DNA of 64,000 nt, from positions 636,083 through 700,082 of the forward strand of contig NZ_JAIOUQ010000003.1 in the NCBI RefSeq assembly GCF_019931065.1, in the 5' to 3' direction. Below are positions 45,173-55,799 of the stretch, piece by piece. Positions within the stretch are counted from its first letter, which is position 1, and each line of letters begins with the position of its first letter. A program made the position numbers and the translations under genes. The DNA is from Methanobacterium spitsbergense (GTDB taxonomy: Archaea > Methanobacteriota > Methanobacteria > Methanobacteriales > Methanobacteriaceae). Below the pieces are notes generated by a model. It made no database searches. It was given only the letters and a program-made list of their open reading frames with translations, and was not told where the DNA came from.

Positions 45173-45634
45173 TTATCTTTTGACTAACTTTAAGGATGCA
45201 GAATTCATGCAATATCGCAATCCTGTTGGTTTGGGTCCGTCGTCGAAAACATGTCCTAAATGTGCATCACAGCGGGCGCATAGTGATTCAGTTCTTATCA
45301 TACCATAGTTTCTATCCTTATGTTCTTTGATATTTTCATCAGCTATGGGTTGCCAGAAGCTTGGCCATCCAGTTCCGGAGTCAAACTTAGTATTCGAATC
45401 AAACAGATCCGTTCCACAACAAATACACTCATATATTCCATCCTCGTGACAGTCGTGATATTTGCCTGTAAACGCAAGTTCTGTCCCCTGGTGTCTTGCA
45501 ACATTATAGGATTCTTTGCTCAATATTTTTTTCCATTCTTCGTCGGTTTTTTTTATTTTCTCAACCAGTTCTACCTTACCAGTTTTTACAGAGTAGATTG
45601 GTATAAGTGAATCTTCCTTTGAATTGGTTGTCAT
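45173..45634 (-). CDS. msrB: Peptide-methionine (R)-S-oxide reductase (MsrB)
   Basis: This enzyme reduces the R form of methionine sulfoxide in proteins. The catalytic cysteine is Cys142 in RYCMNSASL, and the two structural zinc pairs are Cys70/Cys73 and Cys119/Cys122. [10 protein letters not shown] and [13 protein letters not shown] are conserved. The length of 153 residues is normal for the single-domain enzyme. It is monocistronic and common in oxygen-exposed methanogens. The start follows no strong ribosome binding site, and translation may be leaderless. Confidence 0.95.
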   Translation of the reverse strand: MTTNSKEDSLIPIYSVKTGKVELVEKIKKTDEEWKKILSKESYNVARHQGTELAFTGKYHDCHEDGIYECICCGTDLFDSNTKFDSGTGWPSFWQPIADENIKEHKDRNYGMIRTESLCARCDAHLGHVFDDGPKPTGLRYCMNSASLKLVKR

Positions 45635-45720
45635 GATAATTTATATGATCAACCAAAACTAAATAATTCACTGTTTAAGAACTTAAAAAGAAAAAGTAAA
45701 TAAAAAAAAGGTTAATTTTT

Positions 45721-46647
45721 TTAGGCAAATTCAATTGTACTAGGAGGTTTGTCACTTACAGAAAGTGAAACATGTGTTACTTCGGGTATTTCAGCTGTTA
45801 TTCTCTGAGATATTGTTTTTACCATACTCCATGGGAGTTCAGGTACATTTGCAGTCATTGCATCGATTGATTCAACCATTCGAAGCACTACCAAATAACC
45901 AAAATCCCTTATGTCTCCTTTAACTCCCGTAACTTTTGTATCAGTTAAAACAGCAAAGTACTGCCATAAAGTTGCATCAAGACCTTCTTTTTTAACTTCT
46001 TCCTCTACAATTGCATTGGCTTTTCTACAAATGCTTATTTTTTCAGGAGTCAATATGCCTACTACCCTTACTGCAAGCCCAGGACCAGGATATGGTTGTC
46101 TGTTAACCATTTCATCAGGAAGACCCATTTTACTTCCTATTACTCTAACTTCGTCTTTATAAAGTTCTCTTATTGGTTCAACAATCTCCAGTACTAATCC
46201 ATGTGGAAGTGCTATATTGTGATGCGATTTTATTTGTCCATCACTTTCTATCCAGTCTGGTGCTATTGTGCCTTGTACAAGAAATTCAGCACCTTCTTCT
46301 TCTGCAACCCTTTCAAAAACTCTTATAAATAATTCACCAATGATCTTTCTCTTTTCTTCAGGATCAGAAACACCATCAAGTCTGTTTAAAAATTCTTCCT
46401 CTGCATTAATAGTTCTCAAATTGAGTCGGTCATTAAATGTTTTATTAACATAATCTGATTCTCCTTCTCTTAAAAGCCCGTGATCAACAAATACGGCAAT
46501 TAAATTATCTCCAATAGCTGTTGAAGTTAATACTGATGCTACTGAGCTGTCAACACCGCCAGATAGTGCTATTATGGCTTTTTTATCGCCTATTATATTT
46601 TTTATTTCTTGAATTGATTCATTTATAAAATCAGATGGATCTAACAT
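45721..46647 (-). CDS. guaAB: GMP synthase PP-ATPase subunit B
   Basis: This subunit adenylates XMP and transfers ammonia to give GMP. The PP-loop [12 protein letters not shown] is near residue 30, [10 protein letters not shown] follows, then [12 protein letters not shown], and the C-terminal dimerisation domain ends [22 protein letters not shown] in outline. The 308-residue length fits archaea, where GuaA is split. Its glutaminase partner lies at 47277 on the same strand but a GtrA gene on the opposite strand sits between them. AGGTGAAAA precedes the ATG. Confidence 0.94.
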   Translation of the reverse strand: MLDPSDFINESIQEIKNIIGDKKAIIALSGGVDSSVASVLTSTAIGDNLIAVFVDHGLLREGESDYVNKTFNDRLNLRTINAEEEFLNRLDGVSDPEEKRKIIGELFIRVFERVAEEEGAEFLVQGTIAPDWIESDGQIKSHHNIALPHGLVLEIVEPIRELYKDEVRVIGSKMGLPDEMVNRQPYPGPGLAVRVVGILTPEKISICRKANAIVEEEVKKEGLDATLWQYFAVLTDTKVTGVKGDIRDFGYLVVLRMVESIDAMTANVPELPWSMVKTISQRITAEIPEVTHVSLSVSDKPPSTIEFA

Positions 46648-46802
46648 GTTTTCACCTTGAACAATATGAAATTATGTTTATCATAACAACTATAAAATCT
46701 ATTTCTTATTTTTACATTGTATGATTCAATTATTTTTACTTGTATTAATTAAATGTTAATAAATGATGACAAATAAATATTATTTTATTATGGGGATAAC
46801 GT

Positions 46803-47228
46803 ATGGCTCATGATAATTTATTGCAAAAGCTGTTTAGAAATCAAACAAATAAAACTTGGGTTCAATTTTTAAGATATATTTTAGTAGGATGGATAGTTTT
46901 TATTATTGATTTTGGTTCCCTATTTTTTCTAACTGAAGTTTTTGGGATTTATTACCTCATTTCAGCTGCTTTAGCCTTTACACTGGGATTAATTGCCAAT
47001 TATTTCTTGAGTATTGGCTGGGTTTTTAATATAAGAATTCAAACAAAAAAACACTTTGAATTCGGGGTTTTTGCGTTAATTGGAATAATTGGTCTCTTTT
47101 TTAATGAAGTTTTGATATGGGTTTTAACTGAGGATCAAGGGATTAACTATCTGATTTCAAAGATATTTACATCAATATTAATTCTGTTCTGGAATTTTTA
47201 TGCAAGGAAATTTATTTTATTTAGTTGA
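46803..47228 (+). CDS. GtrA family membrane protein
   Basis: The 141-residue protein has four predicted helices (about 20-42, 50-70, 83-103, 113-133). It carries the GtrA signature [17 protein letters not shown] at the start, [15 protein letters not shown] in the middle and [11 protein letters not shown] at the end. GtrA proteins help move lipid-linked glycosyl groups across membranes for surface glycosylation. Here it is alone, on the strand opposite to the guaA genes it separates. Confidence 0.88.
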   Translation: MAHDNLLQKLFRNQTNKTWVQFLRYILVGWIVFIIDFGSLFFLTEVFGIYYLISAALAFTLGLIANYFLSIGWVFNIRIQTKKHFEFGVFALIGIIGLFFNEVLIWVLTEDQGINYLISKIFTSILILFWNFYARKFILFS

Positions 47229-47276
47229 TTCATGATAAATAATTAAATTTAGATATTCAAACTTTGTAAAAATTAA

Positions 47277-47858
47277 TTAGTTTAATGATTTTTTTTCATT
47301 ATATTCCTTACAAGTTTCATAGAAGTTTTCGAATATCTTTCCTCCATTTTCAGTGTGATGAACTTCAGGATGGAACTGTATTCCATAAATAGGTTTGGTT
47401 TCGTGTTTCATGGCTTCAACACCACATATTGATGATGTTGCAAGAACTTTGAAGTTTTCAGGTGGTTTAATTACTTCATCTTTGTGAGATGCCCATACAT
47501 CTGCACTTTTTCCAAAACCCTTTAATATATCGTTTTCATCAAGTATATTTATTTTAATCTGAGCATAACTTTCAATACCTGCTGCACCTATTTCTCCACC
47601 AAATGCTTTGGCAATAATTTGATGGCCAAGACATATGCCTAAAATTGGATAATCAAGTTCTTCAACATAACTCAAGGAGTTTCCGGCTCTTTCGATCGAA
47701 GGTCCACCACCGAGAATAAGTCCGAGGGGATTTTTTTCCTTTACTTCTTCAAGTGATGTTGAATTTGGAATTATCTCTGAAGGAATCTTAAGATAATGGA
47801 GACTTCTATAAATTCTATGATTGTACTGCCCAAGATTATTAACAACAAGTATTTTCAT
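47277..47858 (-). CDS. guaAA: GMP synthase glutamine amidotransferase subunit A
   Basis: This class I glutaminase supplies ammonia to the ATPase subunit encoded at 45721. The nucleophile lies in [10 protein letters not shown], and the catalytic His and Glu in [11 protein letters not shown]. The oxyanion loop GGGPSIE is also present. The length of 193 residues suits the archaeal split enzyme. A T-rich tract downstream may end its transcript. It is in the same orientation as guaAB with the GtrA gene between them. Confidence 0.94.
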   Translation of the reverse strand: MKILVVNNLGQYNHRIYRSLHYLKIPSEIIPNSTSLEEVKEKNPLGLILGGGPSIERAGNSLSYVEELDYPILGICLGHQIIAKAFGGEIGAAGIESYAQIKINILDENDILKGFGKSADVWASHKDEVIKPPENFKVLATSSICGVEAMKHETKPIYGIQFHPEVHHTENGGKIFENFYETCKEYNEKKSLN

Positions 47859-47988
47859 TTATTATACTCCTTAATTATGGTTTTAAATATATTAAAAGCA
47901 GATTTTCTAGTTTATAACTGCTTAATTTGAATTAGCTTAAATCTTAATATTGGAAATCTATTTATGATCCCGAACTAACAATAAAAAC

Positions 47989-48141
47989 ATGGAATTTAGT
48001 GATCTAGTTTATATAATAATAGCTCTTTTAGTGGCAGCTGTTTTGTTCTATATCTTCATATGGTTAGTGCCAATTATAATAGTATTAATCATAGCTTATG
48101 TAATATATATCTTTTTGAAGGGACCTACAGATAGTTACTGA
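47989..48141 (+). CDS. Very small membrane protein (50 aa)
   Basis: The ORF at 47989-48141 encodes 50 residues: a short acidic start (MEFSDL), then two adjoining very hydrophobic stretches (about 7-25 and 26-43) split by a Trp-Leu-Val-Pro turn, and a polar end GPTDSY. It is likely a helical hairpin in the membrane. No clear ribosome binding site is seen, so translation may be leaderless. No family is recognised. The composition is strongly non-random for coding. Confidence 0.5.
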   Translation: MEFSDLVYIIIALLVAAVLFYIFIWLVPIIIVLIIAYVIYIFLKGPTDSY

Positions 48142-48240
48142 AGGATCAAAAAAACAGATTATAAGAACATTCTTTTTATTTTTTAGTTCTAAAAAATTAT
48201 TTATCCTGTTTAAGGTAAACCATCTATTAGGAGAATATAT

Positions 48241-48702
48241 ATGAGAAAGGACAGTGAATTTACAGGAATAACCGAGAATCTTTTAGCATTCCGAGAAGAG
48301 GTAAAGGATGCTAAAAAAATAACATTCATTGGTATGCCTGGGGTATGTAGTCCTTTTGCTCTGCTTTTTGCCTTTGTTGTTAAGGAAAAGGAATCAATTT
48401 TTATAACTGGTACAGATTTAACTAGTGCCAAAAAAATTATCCCTTCTGATCAAGGTATGCGGTTTGGTGAATTAGCAGATCCTCATGCTGATGTTGTTGC
48501 TCTTTTGGGAGGGTTAGCTATGCCAAAATCCAAAGTTAAAGCTGAAGACATTCAAAAAATTCTTGATGTTGTTCTTGAAGATAATGGAAAATTAATGGGA
48601 CTTTGTTATATGGATGTATTTCGAGAGTCTGGATGGCATGAAATATTAGACTTTGACTGTATAATTAACGGGACATTAACAGGTTTTATTTTAAGAAAAT
48701 AA
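48241..48702 (+). CDS. DUF2124 family protein
   Basis: The 153-residue protein matches DUF2124, a family of methanogens. Typical parts are KKITFIGMPGVCSPFALLFAF, the FITGTDL strand, LADPHADVVALLGGLAMPKSKV and GLCYMDVFRESGW. The GxPGxCxPFA pattern may form a ligand or metal pocket with the cysteine. Role unknown. AGGAGAATATAT precedes the ATG. The next gene begins about 20 bases after its stop, suggesting an operon. Confidence 0.85.
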   Translation: MRKDSEFTGITENLLAFREEVKDAKKITFIGMPGVCSPFALLFAFVVKEKESIFITGTDLTSAKKIIPSDQGMRFGELADPHADVVALLGGLAMPKSKVKAEDIQKILDVVLEDNGKLMGLCYMDVFRESGWHEILDFDCIINGTLTGFILRK

Positions 48703-48721
48703 TTCGGTGGAGGGGGTATAT

Positions 48722-49339
48722 TTGGATCTAGAGTCAATTGGTATGAAAAAGGGATTATTATATGAAACAATTTTAACAACGAGGAATGATGATGGAACTC
48801 CCAATGCTGCACCTATAGGGGTGATATGTAAGGATAATAAAGAAGTTGTTTTGTATCTTCACCAAGGATCCTGTACTGTTCATAACATAAAGAAAAATCA
48901 AAGTTTCATTGTGAATATATTGAAGGATCCAATGGTTTTTGTAGAATCTACTATGGGTGATTTGTCTGAAAAATATTTTGAGCAGTATGAAAATGAATTT
49001 TATATTAAAAATACAGACGCATTTTTTTTGGCTAATGTTACAAGTTTGAAGGATGTTGAAAGGGAAGATAATTTTGGAATTTCTGTAATAACTGTTTTAA
49101 GGGCTGAAACTTCCTATATAATCAAGAAAAAAGAATGTGTTGAACCATTAAACAGGGCAATATATGGAATAATCGAAGGACTAGTTTATTTAACAAGAAT
49201 GGAAATGGTTTCTGGGGACATGGAGAAACTTTATCGTCATAGAATGAGTGAAATTTCTAGGATAGTAAACAAAGTTGGTGGAGAAGAACATAAAAATGCA
49301 ATGAAAAAAATTTCAGAGGCTTTCAAAAAATACGATTAA
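48722..49339 (+). CDS. DUF447 family protein, putative flavin-binding
   Basis: The product is 205 residues from TTG 48722, which follows GGAGGGGG at suitable spacing; the frame is open from GTG 48707 but that codon is part of the site. DUF447 proteins have an FMN-binding split-barrel fold; LLYETILTTRNDDGTPNAAPIGV and KNQSFIVNIL are the expected first strands. The family is archaeal and may link to a cofactor pathway, but the reaction is unknown. It is cotranscribed with the DUF2124 gene. Confidence 0.83.
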   Translation: MDLESIGMKKGLLYETILTTRNDDGTPNAAPIGVICKDNKEVVLYLHQGSCTVHNIKKNQSFIVNILKDPMVFVESTMGDLSEKYFEQYENEFYIKNTDAFFLANVTSLKDVEREDNFGISVITVLRAETSYIIKKKECVEPLNRAIYGIIEGLVYLTRMEMVSGDMEKLYRHRMSEISRIVNKVGGEEHKNAMKKISEAFKKYD

Positions 49340-49385
49340 TATAATTGTTAAATACCCTAATAATAGATTTAATAAGATTAAACCA

Positions 49386-51002
49386 TTATTTCTGGATCAG
49401 ATCAATAAAATCAAACTTTTCAACATCAAAAAGACCAATATCACTTATTTTAAGTTTTGGAATTACAAGTAGTGCCATAAAAGATAACGACATGAATGGA
49501 GATTGTAGTTTTGAGCCCATATTTTTAACGGCATGATGCAATATCATCAAATCTGATGAAACATCTCTAACATTTTTGTAACTCATTAATCCTGCTACAG
49601 GAAGTTCCAATGAATAAATCCCCTCCTTTGAAACTGCTGCTAGCCCTCCTTTATTTTTAAGGACAGTATTAACAGTTTTTGCCATATACTGGCTGTTTGT
49701 TCCTACAGTTATAATATTGTGTGAATCATGGGCAACACTTGATGCAATAGCACCTTCTTTAATACCAAAACCCTTTATAAATGCATTAAAAACCCGTTCA
49801 TGACCATAACGTTCTACAACTGCAATTTTTAGTATATCCTTATCAACATTTGTTTCTAATTTTCCATCTATTATTTTTAAATTAGCTAAAAATTCTTCGG
49901 TAATTAGCTGGCCCTCGAGAACTTCCATAACCCTCACAGTTTCACTAGATCCTTTACCCATAATATTAAAGTCTGAAGAATTTTTTGGTTTTAATTTAAA
50001 CGTGCTTGGAATTTCAATTGGTTTCACATTAAAATGAGGTTTTCCATCCTTTGCAACCAGTTTTCCATCTATAATAACCTTTTCTATATTCAATTCTTCA
50101 ATACTATCTACTAAAATCATGTCTGCAGCTTTTCCCGGAATTAAATTTCCGTTGTTTAATTTATAATGCTCTGCAGGATTGATTGTCACCATTTTAATAG
50201 CATCAATGGGATCTATCCCATATTCAATAGCTCTTTTGATCATTTCATTTATATGTCCATTTAAAAGGTCTTCAGGATGTTTATCATCAGAAACAATAAA
50301 ATCTCCCCCTGCAGTAGCAAGATCTTTAAGATTCTTGGCTGAAGAACCTTCCCTAAGCATTATTTTCATGCCAAGTCTTCTTTTTTCAGCTACTTCATCA
50401 ACATTAGTACATTCATGGTCTGTTGATATTCCTGAAATAATATATTTACAGAGTTCAGGGCCTGATAAAAGTGGGGCATGGCCATCAATGGGCTTTTTTA
50501 ATTTTTTTGCAACTTCTAATTTATTTATTACTTCAGGATTATCTTCTAATACTCCTGGAAAGTTCATCATCTCTCCAAGTGCAACTACATTATCATTTTT
50601 AAGTAATAATTCTATTTCTTCTGTAGAAATCACTGCTCCAGATGTTTCAAACAATGTTGCGGGAACACAGGAAGGTGCAGTTAAGAACATTTTAAGTGGA
50701 ACAGAAGAAGCATCATTTAACATGTAATTTATGCCCTTAATCCCCATTACATTAGCTATTTCATGGGGATCAGATACAACAGATGTTGTTCCATATGGAA
50801 CTACTGCTTCTGCAAATCTTGAAGGTGTTAACATAGAACTTTCTATGTGTATATGTGAATCAATAAAACCCGGTAAAATTAAACTCTTAAAATCCTCATC
50901 AACAGTTTTAACACATTTTACAATCCCATTTTCAATAGAAATTTCGGCACCATAAATTTCTTCTGTAGAAACATTTAATAGATTTCCACTTATTCTCTCC
51001 AT
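49386..51002 (-). CDS. ade: Adenine deaminase
   Basis: This amidohydrolase converts adenine to hypoxanthine in purine salvage. Metal ligands are seen in [37 protein letters not shown] and GISTDHECT, with [12 protein letters not shown] for the final aspartate. The C-terminal domain holds [17 protein letters not shown] [15 protein letters not shown], typical of Ade. The length of 538 residues is normal. It is a single gene, convergent with the DUF447 gene. Confidence 0.94.
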   Translation of the reverse strand: MERISGNLLNVSTEEIYGAEISIENGIVKCVKTVDEDFKSLILPGFIDSHIHIESSMLTPSRFAEAVVPYGTTSVVSDPHEIANVMGIKGINYMLNDASSVPLKMFLTAPSCVPATLFETSGAVISTEEIELLLKNDNVVALGEMMNFPGVLEDNPEVINKLEVAKKLKKPIDGHAPLLSGPELCKYIISGISTDHECTNVDEVAEKRRLGMKIMLREGSSAKNLKDLATAGGDFIVSDDKHPEDLLNGHINEMIKRAIEYGIDPIDAIKMVTINPAEHYKLNNGNLIPGKAADMILVDSIEELNIEKVIIDGKLVAKDGKPHFNVKPIEIPSTFKLKPKNSSDFNIMGKGSSETVRVMEVLEGQLITEEFLANLKIIDGKLETNVDKDILKIAVVERYGHERVFNAFIKGFGIKEGAIASSVAHDSHNIITVGTNSQYMAKTVNTVLKNKGGLAAVSKEGIYSLELPVAGLMSYKNVRDVSSDLMILHHAVKNMGSKLQSPFMSLSFMALLVIPKLKISDIGLFDVEKFDFIDLIQK

Positions 51003-51058
51003 AACATGTCCTCTTAATTATGATCAATTGTTAATTTAATAATTATCTTTATGATTAA

Positions 51059-52128
51059 TTATAGTTTGAGATTTGAATACCTATGCTTCATATAGAAAAG
51101 CGCAAGGGGATAGGTAACTTTTTGAAAGAGATTGAAATTGTGAAATGAATATAGGTACTTTAATGGATCTTTGGATTTATATATCCTATTTAAAATGAGT
51201 GAATAATTACTGGATGCAAATTTCTCCCATATGAATCTGTTAACTATTCCTGCATTAAATTTTGGTCTAAAATATTTTTCAACAGTTTTATAATAATTTT
51301 CAGAATCATTACCTTCTAAAATATTGTTTGCAGCTATAAAACCTGATTTTATCGCGTTTCTAATTCCAAAGCCCCATAATAAATCTTGAAATCCTGCTCT
51401 TTCTCCGATCACTATTTTATTTTCATTTCTAATCTTATTTGAAAAGCTTCCATAGCCCGCGAATTTCTGTTGATCTTCCATTTTAAGATCAAAATTACCT
51501 GAAAATGTATCAAATGTTCTTTTGAAATATTTGTTTAGATCATCAAATCCCTCAAATAATACAGTTGCAATACAACCACAACCATTGGATACAAGAAGAT
51601 ATGAATATCCCTTAAATGCATGATAATTATTTATAAGGCCGATTGCTATATTATCCAGTTCTGTTTTAAATGTTAATCCTCTTGCAACTGCGAATTTGTT
51701 TCTTGGATCAGGACAGTTGCAACTATATCAACATCTTCAATTGGGGCGGTTTCCTCAAAATGTATGTTGACTCCTTTATCAAGTGCTTGTTCCTTTAACC
51801 CTTGATCTAAACTTTTTTCTTCAGTACCACGCTTTACAAGGTAAAATGCAGGTCGTTTACAATAAAAATCCCAGTTTTCATCGTTATTAGTTATTTTAAG
51901 ATTTTTGAAAGGTTCAAAATCGAAATTGGGTTTTATTTTCATTTTACGAAATTCTTTTATTATATCTTGATTATCTGACCAGTTTTCAAGTCCTTGTAGG
52001 TTTTTTTGAACTCTTGAGCCGATGTCTTTATTTTTTTCAAAAACATCTACAATATAACCTTCATTTGCAAGATTAATGGCTGCAGACAATCCTGCAGGAC
52101 CTGCTCCTAAAATTTTAATATATTGCAT
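51059..52128 (-). pseudogene. Frameshifted FAD-dependent reductase (geranylgeranyl reductase-like)
   Basis: The first part begins MQYIKILGAGPAGLSAAINLA, an FAD-binding site, and runs to about residue 138. The frame then fails near 51712-51720: GTC replaces what should be GGTC, so the original VATGPDPRNKFAVARGL appears in the next frame, and the rest (GERAGFQDLLWGFGIRNAIKSG, the second FAD motif) runs intact to 51059. One restored G would give about 356 residues. It is a divergent homologue of the intact protein at 37784, so loss may be tolerated, or the shift may be a sequence error. Confidence 0.85.
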
Positions 52129-52233
52129 ATTATATTATTATGATTTTTTGAAGATAAAAAAAATTCTATTAAAATAATAGATAAGAAAGAAGGAGTACAA
52201 AATATAAAAAGTAAATAAAAAAAAAGAAATTGG

Positions 52234-53463
52234 TTATTCTGATTTCAGCTCATTGTAAAGTAGGGGTAAAAAAGTCCCAACATCTGTAACTATGCCTACA
52301 ACCTGAGCGCTACCTCTGTCACTTAGTTTTGTAACTGTAGCAGGGTTAATATCTACACATATACTTTTAACATGCGATGGTAGCATGTTCCCTGTTGCAA
52401 TTGAATGTAACATGGTAGAGATCATTATAACCATATCAACATCCTGAACATATTTTCTCATTTCATCTTGAGCATCTATAACATCAGTTATTACATCTGG
52501 GAGGGGTCCATCATCTCTTATTGAACCTGCGAGTACAAATGGGACATCATTTTTAATGCACTCGTACATTATCCCTTTTTTCAATATTCCCTTCTCAACA
52601 GCATCTTTTATAGATCCTGCTTTGTTTATTTCATTTATAGCATATATATGATTTCTGTGACCTCGTGTAACAGCTTCACCAGTTTTAACACACATTCCAA
52701 GTGAAGTTCCATAAAGTGCATTTTCAATGTCGTGGGTTGCAAGGGCATTTCCAGCAAAGATAATATCAATTATCCCCTCTTTTATCATATTGGCTAATAT
52801 TGGACCAGATCCTGTGTGTACAACTGCAGGGCCCGAAACAACTGCAATTTTGCCTCCTCTACTCTTAACTTCCTTTATTTCCGATGATATCTTTCTTATT
52901 ATAGATTTTATTGGTTTTTCAGAGGATGCATCGCTTGACATGAATTCGAATACACCTTTTTTACCTCTTGGACGTTCAGGAGGAGAAACTTGGATCCCAT
53001 CCCTACCTACAACAACGCAGTCTCCCTTTTTTATCCTTCCAATTGGTCTACAAAATGCTCTTCCACTCTCTAAATCCACAACAATCATACAATCCATTTC
53101 AATATCTTCAACCACTACCCATTCCCCATTATGGCGTATATGGGTAGGATGATGTGTTGTGGAATAAAAATCAACAGGAAGTGTTTTATTCTTCTCAGAC
53201 ATTAAAATCTTAACATCTTTAATTTCAACAACAATTGCACCAATTTCTGAAAGTTCATCCAGGATTTCTCCAAGAAGTATTTCGCTAGATGCTTCAACAA
53301 TTATTCTAGCATGGCTGATATTCCCTTTGAGCTTACCAACTTTAAATTCAATTATCTTAAAATCTCCTCCCATATCCATAATGAGATCAAGAGCCTTAGG
53401 AAGGATCAGGGAGTCTATTATATGACCGGAGAGCTTGACTTCTCTTTTATACATTTTATCCAC
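52234..53463 (-). CDS. LOR/SDH family protein (TIGR00300), probable ornithine cyclodeaminase
   Basis: The 409-residue protein matches the archaeal LOR/SDH family. The N-terminal domain starts with [20 protein letters not shown]; later come [13 protein letters not shown], the Rossmann-like [34 protein letters not shown] and the final [13 protein letters not shown] methanococcal member and cyanobacterial ArgZ/AgrE domain relatives turn ornithine to proline. That would supply proline in methanogens lacking ProC. The neighbouring agmatinase and arginine decarboxylase fit an arginine/ornithine context. Confidence 0.8.
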   Translation of the reverse strand: MDKMYKREVKLSGHIIDSLILPKALDLIMDMGGDFKIIEFKVGKLKGNISHARIIVEASSEILLGEILDELSEIGAIVVEIKDVKILMSEKNKTLPVDFYSTTHHPTHIRHNGEWVVVEDIEMDCMIVVDLESGRAFCRPIGRIKKGDCVVVGRDGIQVSPPERPRGKKGVFEFMSSDASSEKPIKSIIRKISSEIKEVKSRGGKIAVVSGPAVVHTGSGPILANMIKEGIIDIIFAGNALATHDIENALYGTSLGMCVKTGEAVTRGHRNHIYAINEINKAGSIKDAVEKGILKKGIMYECIKNDVPFVLAGSIRDDGPLPDVITDVIDAQDEMRKYVQDVDMVIMISTMLHSIATGNMLPSHVKSICVDINPATVTKLSDRGSAQVVGIVTDVGTFLPLLYNELKSE

Positions 53464-53692
53464 CTTTAATTTTCAATTAAAAATTCTGAAGCAGTTTGTA
53501 TTATGATTTTTATTCTTGACGGGTTAAATAACAATTTAAGTATCAATTTCAGTTGAACAATATGATTTTAATGTATTTTCGTTCCACTATAAAAAAATAC
53601 TGTATTTAATAACCCATTAATATTTGGTGAATATATTTTAAAAAATAGTATGAAAACCACAAAGAATATTGTAAAAAATATTTATTTATCTG

Positions 53693-54592
53693 TTATTGCA
53701 ATGATAGAATATCATAAATTATTTTAGCAGCATTTAACGAGGTAATATCTCCAATTTGAGTTGAAGAAACCTCAACCATATCAAATCCTACAATTTCTTT
53801 TCCTTTAAAACTGTAGATCAATTTTTCAACCTGTTTGGGAGTTAAACCACATGAAGAAGGAGTACCAACTGAAGGTGCATATGCAGGATCCAGCACATCT
53901 ATATCAAAGGACAAATATATTGGGCCATGGATTTTTTCTATCAATTCGATTATTTCTCCAATGTTTTCATCAACATCACAAGATTTGAAAGTTTTTATAT
54001 TTTGTTTACTTGAAAAACTTGCTTCATTCATTGATGCAGATCTAATACCTATTTGGATAATCTCTTTGGGATTCAGGTCAGATATCCTATGCATAACAGT
54101 TGCATGGGAATATTTTTCCCCAATGTAAAGATCTCTTAAATCCATATGGGCATCAAAATGTATTATAGTAATATCATCCATTTCAAATCCATGGCTTTCA
54201 TCTATGGCTTTCAGTACACAGTAGCTGATGCTATGATCTCCACCAATTGTTAATGGAACCATTTCCATTGCTAATATTTCAGAAATAGTAGTTTTAAGCT
54301 TTGAACATGTTTTATTGAAATTTCCATGAACAACTTCCAAGTCTCCAAAATCGTATACTTCTGCAGATATATTCTTATCGAGAATCAGGTTATATCCTTC
54401 GAAATTATAGGATGCTTCCCTGATTGATCTGGGACCAAAACGAGCTCCTGGCTTGTAACTTGCTGTACCATCAAAAGGTACTCCTAAAATTGCAAATCTT
54501 AATTTATTATCAGAAATAGGGAATTCAACATCGATATCTGTTGTTTCCATTGAAAATGCGAACTTCAATACATTTTCTGTGTAAAAAAGCAT
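53693..54592 (-). CDS. speB: Agmatinase
   Basis: This ureohydrolase cleaves agmatine to putrescine and urea. The dimanganese ligands are in GGDHSISY, HFDAHMDLRD and SFDIDVLDPAYAPSVGTP. The length of 299 residues is typical. It lies 83 bases after aIF5A on the same strand and close to the divergent arginine decarboxylase, which makes its substrate. The set gives arginine to agmatine to putrescine, and so precursor for the aIF5A hypusine. Confidence 0.93.
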   Translation of the reverse strand: MLFYTENVLKFAFSMETTDIDVEFPISDNKLRFAILGVPFDGTASYKPGARFGPRSIREASYNFEGYNLILDKNISAEVYDFGDLEVVHGNFNKTCSKLKTTISEILAMEMVPLTIGGDHSISYCVLKAIDESHGFEMDDITIIHFDAHMDLRDLYIGEKYSHATVMHRISDLNPKEIIQIGIRSASMNEASFSSKQNIKTFKSCDVDENIGEIIELIEKIHGPIYLSFDIDVLDPAYAPSVGTPSSCGLTPKQVEKLIYSFKGKEIVGFDMVEVSSTQIGDITSLNAAKIIYDILSLQ

Positions 54593-54675
54593 TTATTATC
54601 GACTCAGTAAGTTTAATTGAAATACGTTATTAAATTTTTGATAAATCAGGAAATTATGGGTTTAACATAACCCAT

Positions 54676-55071
54676 TTATCCTTTTATCCTCATTAACTTC
54701 TTTTTACCCATTGCCATGATATAATCCACTTCAGAACCTTCGTTAAGTTTGCCTTTAAGTTCATCTGGAATTGGGATATCAAATGTTTCATAGGTTTCAA
54801 GATCCATAAGCTGAACATCATTTTTTCCCATAATGGATAAAACTTGGCCTAAACATTTGTCTATCATGGGGACATCACACTTAGAATCAACGGGTTTAAC
54901 AAAATTTCTCTTCTGACCATCAAATATTCCAGAGGCTTCGACTCTTGCCTTTGCAGCACCGTGTTTTCCCGGTGATGATGTTTGAATACTAGTGATCTTG
55001 GATGCTTCACCGCCTATTATAACATATTTACCAACTTTTAAGGTTTTAACTTCTACTACCTTTTTTGACAT
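54676..55071 (-). CDS. eif5A: Translation initiation factor 5A (aIF-5A)
   Basis: The 131-residue protein promotes peptide bond formation at stalled ribosomes. The hypusine or deoxyhypusine site is Lys36 in [12 protein letters not shown], at the tip of the N-terminal SH3-like domain; a C-terminal OB fold follows. AGGTAAA lies before the ATG. It is cotranscribed with agmatinase, and the modification needs a polyamine from that pathway. Confidence 0.95.
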   Translation of the reverse strand: MSKKVVEVKTLKVGKYVIIGGEASKITSIQTSSPGKHGAAKARVEASGIFDGQKRNFVKPVDSKCDVPMIDKCLGQVLSIMGKNDVQLMDLETYETFDIPIPDELKGKLNEGSEVDYIMAMGKKKLMRIKG

Positions 55072-55260
55072 TTTTTACCTCCGATTATCATATATAGATC
55101 CTTTAATGAACCATTAAAGGGATTTTGAATATTTATAAATCTAAAAGAGATCAACAAAATTCATATTCAATTCATGATCTTTAATATATTTGTAATAGCA
55201 TGTATACTATCATTATCCTATCTATGTTTAGATATGTAAACTTTTATAGATAACCATTGA

Positions 55261-55299
55261 TCATATAGGATATGACTATGTTATTTTTGAATATTTAAA
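55261..55299 (+). promoter_or_regulatory. Palindrome and TATA-like box upstream of arginine decarboxylase
   Basis: TCATAT-AGG-ATATGA at 55261-55275 is a perfect 6-3-6 inverted repeat. About 15 bases on, AATATTTAAAT (about 55289-55299) fits an archaeal TATA box. It lies only about 16-25 bases before the ATG at 55315, so transcription may begin at or near the start codon (leaderless). The palindrome is positioned like an operator or BRE-proximal site. This is a reading-based proposal. Confidence 0.35.
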
Positions 55300-55314
55300 T
55301 TTTAAGTGGTACAA

Positions 55315-55758
55315 ATGAAAGTTTCGATAACTTCTGGAAGGGCTGAAGGTCCAACAAAGCTCAATGCATTTGATAATGCATTATTGGACGCAAATATTGG
55401 TAATGTTAATCTTATAAAAGTTTCAAGTATATTACCTTCTGGTACAGAGGTGGTACCAATTCCAAAATTTCCTGCAGGGGATATGGTTAATTGCGTGCTT
55501 GCATATACATCATCAGATGTTGAAGGGGATTTAATAACCGCAGTTGTGGCTGCAGCAACATCTGATGACTTTGGGTGTGTAGTTGAAAACACTGGAGTTA
55601 ACAGAGATCTTGAAGACGTAAAAAGTGAAGCAAAGTCTATGGTGCAGTATATGATGGATATTAGGGGACTCAAAATAAAGGAAATGCTAATGGCAGATGA
55701 AACCCATATAGTTAAGAAACAAGGTGCTGTTGTTGCAGCAGTTGTCTACATAGGTTAG
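55315..55758 (+). CDS. pdaD: Pyruvoyl-dependent arginine decarboxylase
   Basis: This enzyme makes agmatine from arginine. It is made as a proenzyme that self-cleaves; the site is the Ser37-Ser38 pair in KVSSILP, giving the pyruvoyl group on Ser38 of the alpha chain. [14 protein letters not shown] and [14 protein letters not shown] are family hallmarks. ATG 55315 gives 147 residues; an in-frame GTG at 55306 is an alternative. It is divergent from aIF5A-agmatinase, so the two transcripts probably share a regulatory region. Confidence 0.93.
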   Translation: MKVSITSGRAEGPTKLNAFDNALLDANIGNVNLIKVSSILPSGTEVVPIPKFPAGDMVNCVLAYTSSDVEGDLITAVVAAATSDDFGCVVENTGVNRDLEDVKSEAKSMVQYMMDIRGLKIKEMLMADETHIVKKQGAVVAAVVYIG

Positions 55759-55799
55759 AGCAAATACAATAGATAAAGTGGTAAATCGAAGGGATAAAC

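Noticed and set aside
50179..50955. Long plus-strand frames inside adenine deaminase
   Set aside because: Antisense to a fully conserved gene, serine-rich shadow composition, and no start signals.
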